Source: JBNKLG01 sp050292235
Lineage (GTDB): Bacteria > Pseudomonadota > Gammaproteobacteria > Chromatiales > Chromatiaceae
Reading direction: 5' to 3'
NCBI GenBank assembly: GCA_050292235.1
Contig: JBNKLG010000003.1
Location: forward strand, 1 to 64,000
Length of the DNA stretch: 64,000 bases
Each line of letters opens with the position of its first letter. Position 1 is the first letter of the stretch. This document shows positions 30,236 to 40,733 of the stretch, piece by piece. Position numbers and translations under genes: made by a program. The notes beneath the pieces were generated by a model. It was not told the DNA's origin. It saw only the letters and a program-made list of their open reading frames with translations, and ran no database searches.

Positions 30236-31110
30236 CCCGAACTCCGAACCGCAACACCATCTTTAATGAGCAGGCAGAAATTCTTGATCACCAGCATCTG
30301 GATGGTGACCAACACCTGCTGAGACTGCATGCGCCACTATGCGCTGAGGCAACCCAGGCAGGCCAATTCGTTCACCTTCAGGTCTCGCCATTAAAACCTC
30401 TAAGACGCCCTATCTCTCTGATGCGAGTTAACCCCAACGCCGGATGGATAGAACTGCTCTACAAACGCCTGGGAGAAGGCACGACCCTACTGAGCCAGCG
30501 CCAAATTGGCGAGCATTTAGACTGCCTTGGCCCCATTGGCCAGGGCTTCCAGCCCGGCCGGCGACGTCCCTTATTATTGGGAGGCGGTGTCGGCATGCCT
30601 CCCATGATTGCCCTGGCAGAACAGCTCAAGAGCGAACCCAAGCTCTACCAACCCCTGGCCATGCTGGCCTCAGAGGTTCCTTTCCCCTTCACGCCCAAAC
30701 CCTCGCAGTTTTTGCTCAAAGAGCTGCCCGCAAACAGCATTGCCGCCATGCCCCTACTGGAAGAATGGGGCATTCCCTCACGACTAGCCAGTCAACAAGG
30801 CTATGCCGGATGTTTTGATGGCTTTATCACCGACTTGGCCCGATACTGGCTGGAACGCCAACCCGCTGAAGCTCTTGCCGAGGTGGAGATCTTCGCCTGC
30901 GGCCCCCACCCCATGCTGCAAGCCTGTATGCGACTCGCCCAGGCTTTCAAATTGCCTTGCCAAATCTCCATGGAAGAACACATGGCCTGTGGCATTGGCG
31001 GTTGTGCCGGCTGCACGATTGCCATAACTCAGAATGAGGGTACCAGCATGAAACGCGTTTGCGTCGATGGCCCGGTTTTCGATGGATATCAGGTATTCCC
31101 TCATCTTTAG
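30232..31110 (+). CDS. PyrK-like dihydroorotate dehydrogenase electron-transfer subunit (FAD / 2Fe-2S)
   Basis: 292 residues resembling the ferredoxin reductase-like PyrK. FAD-binding 'LRRPISLMRV', NAD-binding 'LLLGGGVGMPPMIALAEQL', 'FACGPHPMLQACMRLA', and a C-terminal 2Fe-2S site with cysteines in 'ACGIGGCAGCTIAI' and a fourth in 'RVCVDGPVF'. In Firmicutes PyrK passes electrons from a class 1B PyrD to NAD. Here it follows pyrX with a four-base overlap, but no pyrD lies next to it. It may therefore pair with a distant PyrD or serve another redox partner. The gene name is withheld for that reason. Confidence 0.85.
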   Translation: MTRTPNRNTIFNEQAEILDHQHLDGDQHLLRLHAPLCAEATQAGQFVHLQVSPLKPLRRPISLMRVNPNAGWIELLYKRLGEGTTLLSQRQIGEHLDCLGPIGQGFQPGRRRPLLLGGGVGMPPMIALAEQLKSEPKLYQPLAMLASEVPFPFTPKPSQFLLKELPANSIAAMPLLEEWGIPSRLASQQGYAGCFDGFITDLARYWLERQPAEALAEVEIFACGPHPMLQACMRLAQAFKLPCQISMEEHMACGIGGCAGCTIAITQNEGTSMKRVCVDGPVFDGYQVFPHL

Positions 31111-31232
31111 ACTCATACGCAATTCGCAACTGTAAAGACAAAAATGAAGAAGAATACTAGACTATACTTTTGAGCCAATTTGGCCTGAAGCTTAATCTTG
31201 GCTTGAGATCAACATCATTAGGAGAGCATCTT

Positions 31233-31715
31233 ATGGCGCTGATAGAATGGACCGACGAACTCAGCGTTGGCGTCGAGGAGATTGATGACCAACACAAAGT
31301 GCTGGTCGATCTGATCAATAGTTTAGACGAAGCCATCCATAGCCAAGCAGGCAAGACTGCGTCGGTTGATATTCTCAATCAATTGGTGGAATACACCCGA
31401 ATTCATTTTGACGCCGAAGAAGCGCTCATGCGCACTGCCAACTATCCAGATTTTGACAAACACAAAGCACAACACGAGGTGTTACTGCAACAAGCCGAGA
31501 GCTTGCAACAAAAAATCGCTGGGGGAGCTGGCATCAGTTTTCAGTTGTTGCATTTTCTTAAAACCTGGCTTACACAGCACATTCTTGATACAGACAAACA
31601 ATACACCCCCCACCTCGTCAGGCATGCCTCACAGTCTCAATTTCCGGCAGAGCAGAAGCGCGGTGCCAAAAAGGGCTGGCTCAGTCGAATATTTCCCTGG
31701 TGGCAGGAGACTTGA
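31233..31715 (+). CDS. Bacteriohemerythrin (first of tandem pair)
   Basis: A 160-residue non-heme di-iron oxygen-binding protein. Iron ligands are visible in order: His21 in 'DDQHKVLV', then 'RIHFDAEEALM', 'FDKHKAQHEVLL' and 'WLTQHILDTD'. Such proteins store, transport or sense oxygen; nitric-oxide binding is also possible. A short basic, Trp-rich tail ('KKGWLSRIFPWW') ends it. AGGAGAG lies nine bases before the ATG at 31233; a longer frame to 31170 is not needed. It is a close paralogue of the gene at 31856. Confidence 0.94.
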   Translation: MALIEWTDELSVGVEEIDDQHKVLVDLINSLDEAIHSQAGKTASVDILNQLVEYTRIHFDAEEALMRTANYPDFDKHKAQHEVLLQQAESLQQKIAGGAGISFQLLHFLKTWLTQHILDTDKQYTPHLVRHASQSQFPAEQKRGAKKGWLSRIFPWWQET

Positions 31716-31769
31716 TTTTCCCAAGGCCCCGCCCTGACTTGAATCTTGTGTGTGAAATGGCACCATCCC

Positions 31770-31783
31770 CTGATAAAGATCAT
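31770..31783 (+). promoter_or_regulatory. Candidate FNR/CRP-type operator upstream of second bacteriohemerythrin
   Basis: The sequence C-TGAT-AAAG-ATCA-T keeps the TGAT-N4-ATCA core of an FNR site, lacking only the outer T and A. It lies about 75 bases before the hemerythrin start. Oxygen-dependent control would fit the genes, but this is one short match. Confidence 0.4.
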
Positions 31784-31855
31784 GGAAAAAGTCCCGGTTT
31801 TGCTCAAGAATTTAGATGATCTGGGCAATAACGAAACCCTATAGAGGAGACCATC

Positions 31856-32314
31856 ATGGCTTTGATAGAATGGAGCGATGAATTAAGCGTCGGCATTGAT
31901 GAGATTGATGACCAGCACAAAGTGTTGGTCGGATTGGTCAACAGCATGGACGAAGCCATTCATAGCCATGAGGGCAAAACCGCTTCAGCAGAAATTCTCA
32001 ACCAACTGGTAGAGTACACACGCATCCACTTTGCTACCGAAGAGAGCCTGATGCGAATTTTCGACTACCCCGATTACGATGAGCATAAGGCGCAACACGA
32101 AACCCTATTACAGGAGGCAGGGGACTTACAGAAAAAGGTGGCGGCCGGCGCAGCCATTAGCTTCCAACTGCTACACTTCCTTAAAATGTGGCTAACCCAG
32201 CACATCCTAGATTCTGATAAACAATACACAAAGCATTTCGTTGGCCATGGCATCAAATCACAATCCGGCAGTAGCGGTGGACAAAGCTGGTTCAGCCGAA
32301 TCTGGCCTTGGTGA
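31856..32314 (+). CDS. Bacteriohemerythrin (second of tandem pair)
   Basis: 152 residues with the same di-iron ligand set as its neighbour: 'DDQHKVLV', 'RIHFATEESLM', 'YDEHKAQHETLL', 'WLTQHILDSD', and a similar tail 'SWFSRIWPW'. The high similarity and adjacency point to a recent tandem duplication. GAGGAGACC precedes the ATG. The 3' end overlaps the following globin gene by 68 bases in another frame. Confidence 0.94.
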   Translation: MALIEWSDELSVGIDEIDDQHKVLVGLVNSMDEAIHSHEGKTASAEILNQLVEYTRIHFATEESLMRIFDYPDYDEHKAQHETLLQEAGDLQKKVAAGAAISFQLLHFLKMWLTQHILDSDKQYTKHFVGHGIKSQSGSSGGQSWFSRIWPW

Positions 32315-32747
32315 TTGCCCCCCAACAGCGGAGGCGCTCAAACAACTGCGCGAGAGTCTGGTACGAGCGAGAGCACACCCGGATTTCATTTCGGAATTCT
32401 ATCGCCGTTTTTTTCTCCAACACCCAGAAAGCTTCAAATATTTCCGTAAAACCGATTTGGATCGTCAACGGGAAAAACTAGACTACTCCCTGGGTATCAT
32501 CCTGCAGTTTCTGGATGACGCTCCAGGGATAGACTTTTATCTCAACTACCTGGGCCATATGCATCAACGCCTACAGATCCCGGAGCAGTTGTTCCACTAC
32601 TGGAATGATGCCCTGTTAGAAACCCTTGCGGAATGCGACCCGGAATTTCATACCTGCCTGGCTGACAAATGGCGCCACGCCTTGGAATACAGCGTCGGCA
32701 TTCTGATTAAAGCCATGGCAGATGTCACCAACAAAACCCCGACCTGA
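32247..32747 (+). CDS. Globin-family protein
   Basis: A 166-residue all-helical protein with globin features ('HPDFISEFYRRFFLQHPESFKYFRKTDLDRQREKL', then 'YLGHMHQRLQIPEQLFHYWNDALLETLAECDPEF' and 'WRHALEYSVGILIKAM'). The proximal heme histidine is likely the one in 'GHMHQRLQI'. The ATG at 32247 lies inside the second bacteriohemerythrin; a GTG at about 32274 is an alternative start, giving a smaller overlap. Two oxygen-binding protein families in one unit suggest a shared role in oxygen or NO handling (inference). Confidence 0.82.
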   Translation: MASNHNPAVAVDKAGSAESGLGDCPPTAEALKQLRESLVRARAHPDFISEFYRRFFLQHPESFKYFRKTDLDRQREKLDYSLGIILQFLDDAPGIDFYLNYLGHMHQRLQIPEQLFHYWNDALLETLAECDPEFHTCLADKWRHALEYSVGILIKAMADVTNKTPT

Positions 32748-32815
32748 TTATTTACGTTGCATACTCGAGCAGAACAACATAAAATTCTGCCCCTATTTGA
32801 TTTGGGACCCATACC

Positions 32816-33019
32816 ATGAAGGCCGAGATTCATCCCGACTACAGTGAAGTCAAGGTAGTTTGCTCCTGCGGCAACAGCCTCACCACACGTTCAACCCTGG
32901 GCCAGCCAGAGCTTCAAATTGAAGTTTGTTCTGCTTGTCACCCCTTCTACACCGGTAAGCAGAAGATCGTTGATACCGCTGGTCGCGTCGACAAGTTCCG
33001 CAGAAAGTACGCACGCTAA
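32816..33019 (+). CDS. rpmE: 50S ribosomal protein L31, zinc-binding form
   Basis: 67 residues beginning MKAEIHPDY. The zinc ligands are the cysteines in 'VVCSCGN' and '[11 protein letters not shown]', which marks the C+ form. C+ L31 is replaced by a C- paralogue when zinc is scarce. It stands alone and is followed by a hairpin terminator at 33043. Confidence 0.97.
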   Translation: MKAEIHPDYSEVKVVCSCGNSLTTRSTLGQPELQIEVCSACHPFYTGKQKIVDTAGRVDKFRRKYAR

Positions 33020-33042
33020 CCTGACACCTGCCATCTGGCGAC

Positions 33043-33070
33043 ACAAAGGCGCCTCAGGGTGCCTTTTGTA
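33043..33070 (+). terminator. Intrinsic terminator after rpmE
   Basis: ACAAAGGCGCC and GGTGCCTTTTGT form a stem with one bulged base and a TCAG-type loop. The right arm contains TTTT. It lies 24 bases after the rpmE stop. Confidence 0.8.
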
Positions 33071-33130
33071 TTTCAGGAATGGAATCACCTTGGCTACAAT
33101 AATGGCCTTCTTTGTCTTACGGGGAATGCC

Positions 33131-34384
33131 ATGTCTGATAGCAGCCATCTTGATCAAGACCTCAATGCCGCAGCGCTGCTTTACCATGCTGAGCCCGTGG
33201 CAGGCAAAATTGCCATTGCGATCACCAAACCGGCTCAGACCCAACAGGATCTGTCGTTGGCCTATACGCCAGGTGTAGCCGAACCGGTACGTCATATCGC
33301 TGACGACCCGGAAAACGCCTACCGATATACAGCCAAGGGTAATCTGGTGGCCGTGATTACTGATGGTACCGCTGTACTGGGCCTTGGCAATGTGGGCGCT
33401 TTGGCGAGCAAACCGGTGATGGAGGGTAAAGGCGTACTGTTCAAACGCTTTGCCGATATTGATGTCTTTGATATTGAGGTCAATGCTGACTCCCCACAAG
33501 ATTTCATCGACACGGTCATACGCATCGCCCCCACCTTCGGTGGTATCAACCTTGAGGACATTGCTGCCCCCCATTGTTTTGAGATTGAGCAGACCCTGGT
33601 GGAACGCCTGGATATTCCGGTATTCCATGATGACCAGCATGGCACAGCCATCATCTCCGCCGCCGGGCTGCTCAACGCGCTATCCCTTCAGGGAAAAACC
33701 TTAGAAGATGCCCAACTGGTTGTTTTGGGGGCAGGAGCCGCTGGCGTCGCCATCATCAAGCTGCTCCGCAATCTGGGCGCCAGTGCCGAGAACATCCTGG
33801 CCGTTGACCGCATAGGCGTCATCCACGACCAGCGGGACGACCTGACCCCTCACAAGGCGGAAATTGCCGTCACCACGATCAAACGCAGCCTAGCCGATGC
33901 CATGAGCGGTGCTGACATCCTCATTGGTGTCTCCGGTCCGGACCTGGTGAGCGCGGAGATGTTGGCCAGCATGGCGCCCAAACCCATCGTTTTTGCCCTT
34001 TCCAACCCAATTCCCGAAATTCGCCCCCAAGTCGCCTTAGACACCCGCGACGACATCATCATGGCCACCGGGCGCAGCGACTACCCAAATCAGGTCAATA
34101 ACGTTCTGGGATTCCCCTTTATTTTCCGTGGTGCTTTAGACGTGCGAGCCTCAGAAATCAACAGCGAGATGCAGATCGCTGCTGTCCATGCTCTGCGCAC
34201 CCTGGCCCATGAGGAGGTGCCTGAGGAGGTTTTGACTGCCTATGGTCTAGATAACCTAACCTTTGGTCCTGATTACATCATTCCAAAGCCTCTTGATCCC
34301 CGACTAAAAGCACGGATCTCCGCTGCTGTCGCCCGTGCTGCCGTGGATTCCGGCATCGCCAAACTGCCCATGCCCAGCTACTGA
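33131..34384 (+). CDS. NAD(P)-dependent malic enzyme (short form)
   Basis: Decarboxylates malate to pyruvate. 417 residues: only the malic and NAD-binding domains, without the phosphotransacetylase-like domain found in MaeB. Motifs: '[13 protein letters not shown]', '[28 protein letters not shown]', '[12 protein letters not shown]', and the Rossmann '[17 protein letters not shown]'. The ATG at 33131 has GGGGA upstream; a longer frame to 33059 starts inside the rpmE terminator region and is rejected. Citrate synthase lies downstream. Confidence 0.94.
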   Translation: MSDSSHLDQDLNAAALLYHAEPVAGKIAIAITKPAQTQQDLSLAYTPGVAEPVRHIADDPENAYRYTAKGNLVAVITDGTAVLGLGNVGALASKPVMEGKGVLFKRFADIDVFDIEVNADSPQDFIDTVIRIAPTFGGINLEDIAAPHCFEIEQTLVERLDIPVFHDDQHGTAIISAAGLLNALSLQGKTLEDAQLVVLGAGAAGVAIIKLLRNLGASAENILAVDRIGVIHDQRDDLTPHKAEIAVTTIKRSLADAMSGADILIGVSGPDLVSAEMLASMAPKPIVFALSNPIPEIRPQVALDTRDDIIMATGRSDYPNQVNNVLGFPFIFRGALDVRASEINSEMQIAAVHALRTLAHEEVPEEVLTAYGLDNLTFGPDYIIPKPLDPRLKARISAAVARAAVDSGIAKLPMPSY

Positions 34385-34480
34385 CTTGATCTAGGGCAGA
34401 CCACCGAAAAAGGCAGTTGCGGTAGAATAGCAGCCGCCTACCTATACACTGACAGATAAAGTGATACCCTACACACCCGC

Positions 34481-34496
34481 ATAACCACGCGGTTAT
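34481..34496 (+). other. Small hairpin just before the gltA ribosome site
   Basis: ATAACC and GGTTAT form a six-base-pair stem with an ACGC loop, directly upstream of the gltA ribosome site. It might affect translation initiation; it could also be chance. Confidence 0.3.
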
Positions 34497-34512
34497 TTGC
34501 TGGAGAAAGACT

Positions 34513-35808
34513 ATGAGCAAGCCACCCATTAAGCTTACCGACCCCACCACCGGTACTGAAATGGAGCTGCCCCGACTGGAGGGTACCGAAGGACCGGATG
34601 TCCTCGATATTTCCCGTCTCTATCGGGAAACAGGCATGTTCACCTACGACCCCGGCTTTCTGGCCACAGCCAGCTGTAAAAGCGCCATCACTTTTATCAA
34701 CGGCAATGAAGGCATTCTGCGCTACCGTGGTTACCCCATTGAACAATTGGCCGAACAGAGTGACTATCTGGAAGTCGCCTATCTGCTGCTATACGACAAG
34801 TTGCCCAATGCAGATGAATACGCAGCATTTACCCACAGCATCACCCACCACACCATGGTCAATGAGGGATTGATGCGGTTTTTCCAGGGTTTCCGCCACA
34901 ATGCCCACCCTATGGCCATGATGGTCGGCATTACCGGCTCCCTATCGGCCTTTTATCACGATTCCCTGGATATCAACGACGAAGTCCATCGTGAAATCTG
35001 CGCCCAGCGCATGATCGCCAAAATGGGTACCATTGCCGCTGCCACCTACAAGCACAATGTGGGCGAACCCTTTATCTATCCCCGCAACGACCTCTCCTAT
35101 TGCGGCAATTTTCTCCGCATGATGTTCGCCACCCCATGCGATGACTATGAGGTCGACCCACTGGCAGAGCAAGCGATGAATCTTCTGTTCATCCTCCATG
35201 CCGACCACGAGCAGAACGCTTCCACCACCACGGTGCGATTGGCTAGCAGTTCAGGTGCCAATCCCTTTGCCTGTATTGCCGCAGGCATCGCCTCCCTATG
35301 GGGACCAGCTCACGGTGGTGCCAATGAGGCAGTCCTCTCTATGCTGGAAGAGATCGGCTCGGTCAGCAATATCGAAAAATTTCTGGAGAAGGCCAAAGAC
35401 AAAAACGACCCCTTCCGCCTCATGGGATTCGGCCATCGGGTTTACAAAAACTACGATCCACGCGCCAAGATCATTCGCAAAATGTGCCATCAAATCCTGG
35501 AAAAGCAGATTGACCGCAGCCCCCTGTTTGAACTGGCCATGCGGCTGGAGGAGATCGCCCTCAAAGACGACTACTTTGTCGAACGCAAGCTCTACCCCAA
35601 CGTGGATTTCTACTCCGGCATCATCTATCGCGCCCTGGGCATTCCCACCAATATGTTTACCGCCATGTTTGCCATCGCCCGCACTGCTGGCTGGGTCGCA
35701 CACTGGATGGAAATGATCGGTGATCCCGCCCTGCGTATTGGTCGACCACGTCAGCTCTATACCGGCCACTCATTGCGCGATTTCACCCCCAAAGATCAGC
35801 GCACATAA
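34513..35808 (+). CDS. gltA: Citrate synthase
   Basis: Condenses oxaloacetate and acetyl-CoA in the TCA cycle. 431 residues, the type II hexameric form regulated by NADH in Gram-negatives. Motifs: '[28 protein letters not shown]', catalytic His in '[45 protein letters not shown]'-type region, and '[14 protein letters not shown]'. It converges with the adenylate cyclase gene 20 bases away. Confidence 0.97.
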   Translation: MSKPPIKLTDPTTGTEMELPRLEGTEGPDVLDISRLYRETGMFTYDPGFLATASCKSAITFINGNEGILRYRGYPIEQLAEQSDYLEVAYLLLYDKLPNADEYAAFTHSITHHTMVNEGLMRFFQGFRHNAHPMAMMVGITGSLSAFYHDSLDINDEVHREICAQRMIAKMGTIAAATYKHNVGEPFIYPRNDLSYCGNFLRMMFATPCDDYEVDPLAEQAMNLLFILHADHEQNASTTTVRLASSSGANPFACIAAGIASLWGPAHGGANEAVLSMLEEIGSVSNIEKFLEKAKDKNDPFRLMGFGHRVYKNYDPRAKIIRKMCHQILEKQIDRSPLFELAMRLEEIALKDDYFVERKLYPNVDFYSGIIYRALGIPTNMFTAMFAIARTAGWVAHWMEMIGDPALRIGRPRQLYTGHSLRDFTPKDQRT

Positions 35809-35827
35809 AACTGGTTCCAAGCCTCGG

Positions 35828-38098
35828 CTATTTGCTGTCGTACACGAAGACCCCATCCCAATCTGCCGCCGGCGGAATCTGGTGGAAGTAGCGGATATGT
35901 TCCCGATAGAGCGCAGCCAGTTTGGGCCGAAAATCGCTAAACCCACTCAACCTCTCAAGCAACGCCTCGGCCTCATCCCACTGCTGAGCGCCATATTGAT
36001 GCAGCATCTTCTGCCAGAGTGACAGCATGGCCTCTTGCTCTGTGGTGAGATCCTTGGCCAGAGCGACGGGCTCATAGATTTTGACAGCGGTCTCTTTGCC
36101 CTTGACCCGGATACGATCCAGCTCCAGAAAAACCACATCGGGACTTTCAGCCATGGTGGTTTCGCTCACCACGATGCCCGCCCCATACTGTTTGCTGATG
36201 GACTCCAGCCGCGAGCCCAGGTTCACCGCATCCCCCAGCACCGTATAAGCGCGGCGAAACTGGGAGCCCATGTTGCCGACATTCATCTCTCCCGTATTCA
36301 GCCCGATGCCCATGTAAAGCTCCGGCCAGCCTCTCTGCTGGAACTTGGCTCGAAGCTCTGCGGCCAGACGCTGCATTTCCATGGCGCCCAGCAACGCCTT
36401 GCGGGCATGGCCTGAATCGGCCAGCGGGGCACCCCAAAAGGCCATGATGGCGTCACCGATATATTTGTCGATGGTGCCGCCATGGCGATGGATGGCCTCG
36501 GTCATGGGGGTCATGTAGGCATTCATCAGCGCGGACAGCTCCTGGGCCGAGAGGCGTTCCGAGATGCCAGTAAAATTGCGCACATCGCTGAACAGCACGG
36601 TCATTTTCCGGTTATCGCCAGCCATGGATATGAGCTCGGGATGGGCTTGTAACTCTTCCACCACCTGCGGCGGAACATACTGGCCGAACAGATCCGCCAC
36701 CTGTCGTTTGGCCCGGGCCTCGATGAAAAAGCCGTAGATCATGTTGAGCAAATAAAGAGAGAAGATCAGGCCCAGGGGCAGCACCGGGGGAAAATCCAGC
36801 TGGGCCTGATACCAGGCGATAAGATTGCCAACCAGAACCGTTGCCATCAAAGCCAGGGCCGTCAGACTGGCCCCAACCGCACCCTGTCGAGGCAACCACA
36901 GGGAAAGCGCCAGGCCGATGGCCAAAAGCACACAAAACTCCACCGCCTGGAAATAGGCAGGCTGATGGATAAAGACCCCGTCCAGGATATTGGCCACCGC
37001 ATTGGCATGTACCTCGACCCCCGGAAAAACCAGCCCCAATGGCGTCGTTCGCAAATCGGAAAGTCCGGCAGCACTGGTGCCGATCAACACAATCCGATCC
37101 TTCAACTGCTCAATGGGCACCCGACCATGCAGCACATCGGTTGCCGAATGGTAATCAAAGGTGCGTTTGGGGCCGCGAAAGGAGACCCGCATGGCTGCTT
37201 TGAAATCCAGCGGAATGCGTCGATCCTTGATCTGGATGGCTTCGAGAGCGCCATACTGACCCCAGTCATCCCTGACAATAATGGGGTGAATCGGCTGATC
37301 GCCCCAATAGGCGCGCACCACCGCTAACGACAAAGACTCATAGACGGCATCCTGCCACTGAGCCAGCATGGGAATACGTCGATAGACCCCATCCGCATCG
37401 TAAAGGGGATTGAAATGGCCTCCACTCCATGCGGCCATCTGTAATCCGGGCAGATTGGCCACATAGCCCTTGGCCTGGATCATATCCAGCTGGATCTGGG
37501 CAAAGGTGTCGGCCATGAACACCGGGGCTGGCAATGCCCCCGCTTTTTGACCGGCACGGGTATCAAAGTAACAGCCGAGAATGACCCGCTTATCCATCAA
37601 AGCCTTGCTCAGAATAGCGTCACGATCCAAACCGGGCTTGAGGGCCTTGCTCAGTTGTTGGAACTGGGAATCTTGTTGCAGCGAGCTGGCCTCCAGCTTT
37701 TGCAACACCTCAAGACCACTGCTATCGCCAGGCTCGGGAAAAACGACATCAGCCCCAGCCACCGCCACGTTATAGTGATCAAAAAGCTGGTCGAACAGCT
37801 TCGCCACCTTGTCTCGTCGCCAGGGCCAGTGGCCTTCGGCGGATAGGCTGCGCTCATCAATGTCGATGATGGACACCAGAGAATGGGAGGTACCCGGTGC
37901 CAGCAGCGCCATCCGGGCATCGTAGGCCCAGTGATCCAGGCGCTCGACAAAAAACAGGCGGAAAAAACCACTGGATTGAATGAGAAAACCCAGGGTAATA
38001 AGCAGACCCAGCAGTATGCGCTGCCCGTTGCCTAGCCGGTGTCGAAACCATTTGACCATGGCCCCTAGCATAGCCTGAACCGGCAACCTCATCTGCAT
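35828..38098 (-). CDS. CHASE2-domain class III adenylate cyclase
   Basis: A 756-residue membrane protein. An N-terminal membrane helix ('ILLGLLITLGFLIQSSGFF') precedes a periplasmic CHASE2 sensor domain (about residues 45-330). Three more helices follow (about 340-430), then a class III cyclase domain (about 480-660). Metal aspartates are seen in 'VLFSDVRNFTG' and 'KYIGDAIMAFWGAP'. The lysine before Y-I-G-D and the aspartate in 'TVLGDAVNLGSRLE' favour ATP over GTP. Several nearby ATG codons make the start uncertain (38098, 38092, 38071 or 38056). CHASE2 binds unknown ligands. A link to Pil-Chp cAMP signalling is speculative. Confidence 0.92.
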   Translation of the reverse strand: MQMRLPVQAMLGAMVKWFRHRLGNGQRILLGLLITLGFLIQSSGFFRLFFVERLDHWAYDARMALLAPGTSHSLVSIIDIDERSLSAEGHWPWRRDKVAKLFDQLFDHYNVAVAGADVVFPEPGDSSGLEVLQKLEASSLQQDSQFQQLSKALKPGLDRDAILSKALMDKRVILGCYFDTRAGQKAGALPAPVFMADTFAQIQLDMIQAKGYVANLPGLQMAAWSGGHFNPLYDADGVYRRIPMLAQWQDAVYESLSLAVVRAYWGDQPIHPIIVRDDWGQYGALEAIQIKDRRIPLDFKAAMRVSFRGPKRTFDYHSATDVLHGRVPIEQLKDRIVLIGTSAAGLSDLRTTPLGLVFPGVEVHANAVANILDGVFIHQPAYFQAVEFCVLLAIGLALSLWLPRQGAVGASLTALALMATVLVGNLIAWYQAQLDFPPVLPLGLIFSLYLLNMIYGFFIEARAKRQVADLFGQYVPPQVVEELQAHPELISMAGDNRKMTVLFSDVRNFTGISERLSAQELSALMNAYMTPMTEAIHRHGGTIDKYIGDAIMAFWGAPLADSGHARKALLGAMEMQRLAAELRAKFQQRGWPELYMGIGLNTGEMNVGNMGSQFRRAYTVLGDAVNLGSRLESISKQYGAGIVVSETTMAESPDVVFLELDRIRVKGKETAVKIYEPVALAKDLTTEQEAMLSLWQKMLHQYGAQQWDEAEALLERLSGFSDFRPKLAALYREHIRYFHQIPPAADWDGVFVYDSK

Positions 38099-38125
38099 CC
38101 CGAAAAAGAATTTTGCCCCTTGCCC

Positions 38126-38153
38126 TTGACTCCGAAAACATCGTCCCTATATT
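38126..38153 (+). promoter_or_regulatory. groESL promoter
   Basis: TTGACT (38126-38131) and TATATT (38148-38153) are separated by 16 bases, a good sigma70 match. The same segment reads C-TTGA and CCCTATAT, resembling a sigma32 promoter, so heat-shock control may be double. The -10 directly touches the CIRCE operator. Confidence 0.75.
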
Positions 38154-38179
38154 TAGCACTCCCAAGTGACGAGTGCTAA
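38153..38179 (+). promoter_or_regulatory. CIRCE operator (HrcA-binding site)
   Basis: TTAGCACTC (38153-38161), nine bases, then GAGTGCTAA (38171-38179): an exact match to the CIRCE inverted repeat recognised by the heat-shock repressor HrcA. It overlaps the start region of the groESL promoter. hrcA itself is not in the window. Confidence 0.97.
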
Positions 38180-38282
38180 CAATCTGACCAAGGTCAAGCA
38201 GCCACTCGAACCACTGATTTCTCCGGCATTCCTTTTGGGACCGGTATTGACTGCAATCTGACATCATAGAGGAGCTTTCCTG

Positions 38283-38573
38283 ATGAATATTCGTCCCCTT
38301 CACGACCGCGTGGTTGTCCGCCGCATGGAAGAAGAACGCACCAGCCCGGGCGGCATCGTGCTGCCTGACAATGCCCAGGAAAAGCCCATCCAGGGTGAAG
38401 TTCTCGCTGTGGGCAACGGCAAAGTCAAAGACAATGGCGACGTTCGTCCACTGGACGTCAAGATCGGAGACAAGGTGTTGTTCGGCAAATATTCCGGCAC
38501 CGAGGTCAAGATCGGTGGTGAAGAGCTGCTGGTCATGCGCGAAGAAGACATCATGGGCGTGATCGAAGGCTAA
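38283..38573 (+). CDS. groES: Co-chaperonin GroES
   Basis: 96 residues, [21 protein letters not shown] type, with the mobile loop '[18 protein letters not shown]' and '[10 protein letters not shown]'. It forms the heptameric lid of the GroEL cage in the cytoplasm. GAGGAG precedes the ATG. It is the first gene of the groESL operon behind the promoter and CIRCE operator. Confidence 0.98.
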   Translation: MNIRPLHDRVVVRRMEEERTSPGGIVLPDNAQEKPIQGEVLAVGNGKVKDNGDVRPLDVKIGDKVLFGKYSGTEVKIGGEELLVMREEDIMGVIEG

Positions 38574-38613
38574 TCGCCGCTCCCCCCATCCTTCTCCAAC
38601 CCATTTTATTTAG

Positions 38614-40275
<1,662 letters not shown>

Positions 40276-40320
40276 GCCTCCTGAAAACCCAGGAGTGCCA
40301 AGGAGGGCACTCCGCCCTAT

Positions 40321-40359
40321 AAAGGCCCTTTGAGTCTGGCTCATCGGGCCTTTTCTTTT
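40321..40359 (+). terminator. Intrinsic terminator after groEL
   Basis: AAAGGCCC (40321-40328) pairs with GGGCCTTT (40346-40353), with an inner GAG/CTC helix, and TTTTCTTTT follows. A classic rho-independent terminator for the groESL operon. Confidence 0.92.
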
Positions 40360-40393
40360 GCAATTCGTTCAATTTTTAGCGAGCACAATCACT

Positions 40394-40708
40394 ATGTCTG
40401 AATTTACCAACGTCACCGTGGTCAAAGCGGTTAACAGCTATTTTGGTGGCAAGGTCACTAGCCGTACCCTCAAATTCCAGGATGGTTCCACCCGTACCCT
40501 GGGCTTTATGCTGCCAGGTGAATACCAGTTCAACACAGGAGACAAAGAGCTGATGGAAATGCTATCCGGTGAGGTCGAGGTCCTCTTGCCAGGCAGCGAA
40601 ATCTGGCAAGCGGTCAGCGGTGGCGACTCCTTTGAGGTGCCCGCTAACAGCAGCTTTGGCATCAAGGTACTGACCCCAACCGATTATTGCTGCTCCTTCA
40701 TCCAATAG
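40394..40708 (+). CDS. ppnP: Pyrimidine/purine nucleoside phosphorylase (PpnP/YaiE family)
   Basis: 104-residue cupin-fold protein. 'MSEFTNVTVVKAVNSYFGGKVTSRTL', 'GFMLPGEYQFNTGDKELMEMLSGEVEVLLPG' and the C-terminal 'DYCCSFI' are characteristic. E. coli PpnP phosphorolyses a range of nucleosides. The ATG at 40394 gives the usual family length; the reading from 40358 would start in the terminator. Confidence 0.94.
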   Translation: MSEFTNVTVVKAVNSYFGGKVTSRTLKFQDGSTRTLGFMLPGEYQFNTGDKELMEMLSGEVEVLLPGSEIWQAVSGGDSFEVPANSSFGIKVLTPTDYCCSFIQ

Positions 40709-40733
40709 AGCTGCCGGGGATTGTTAAGAACAG

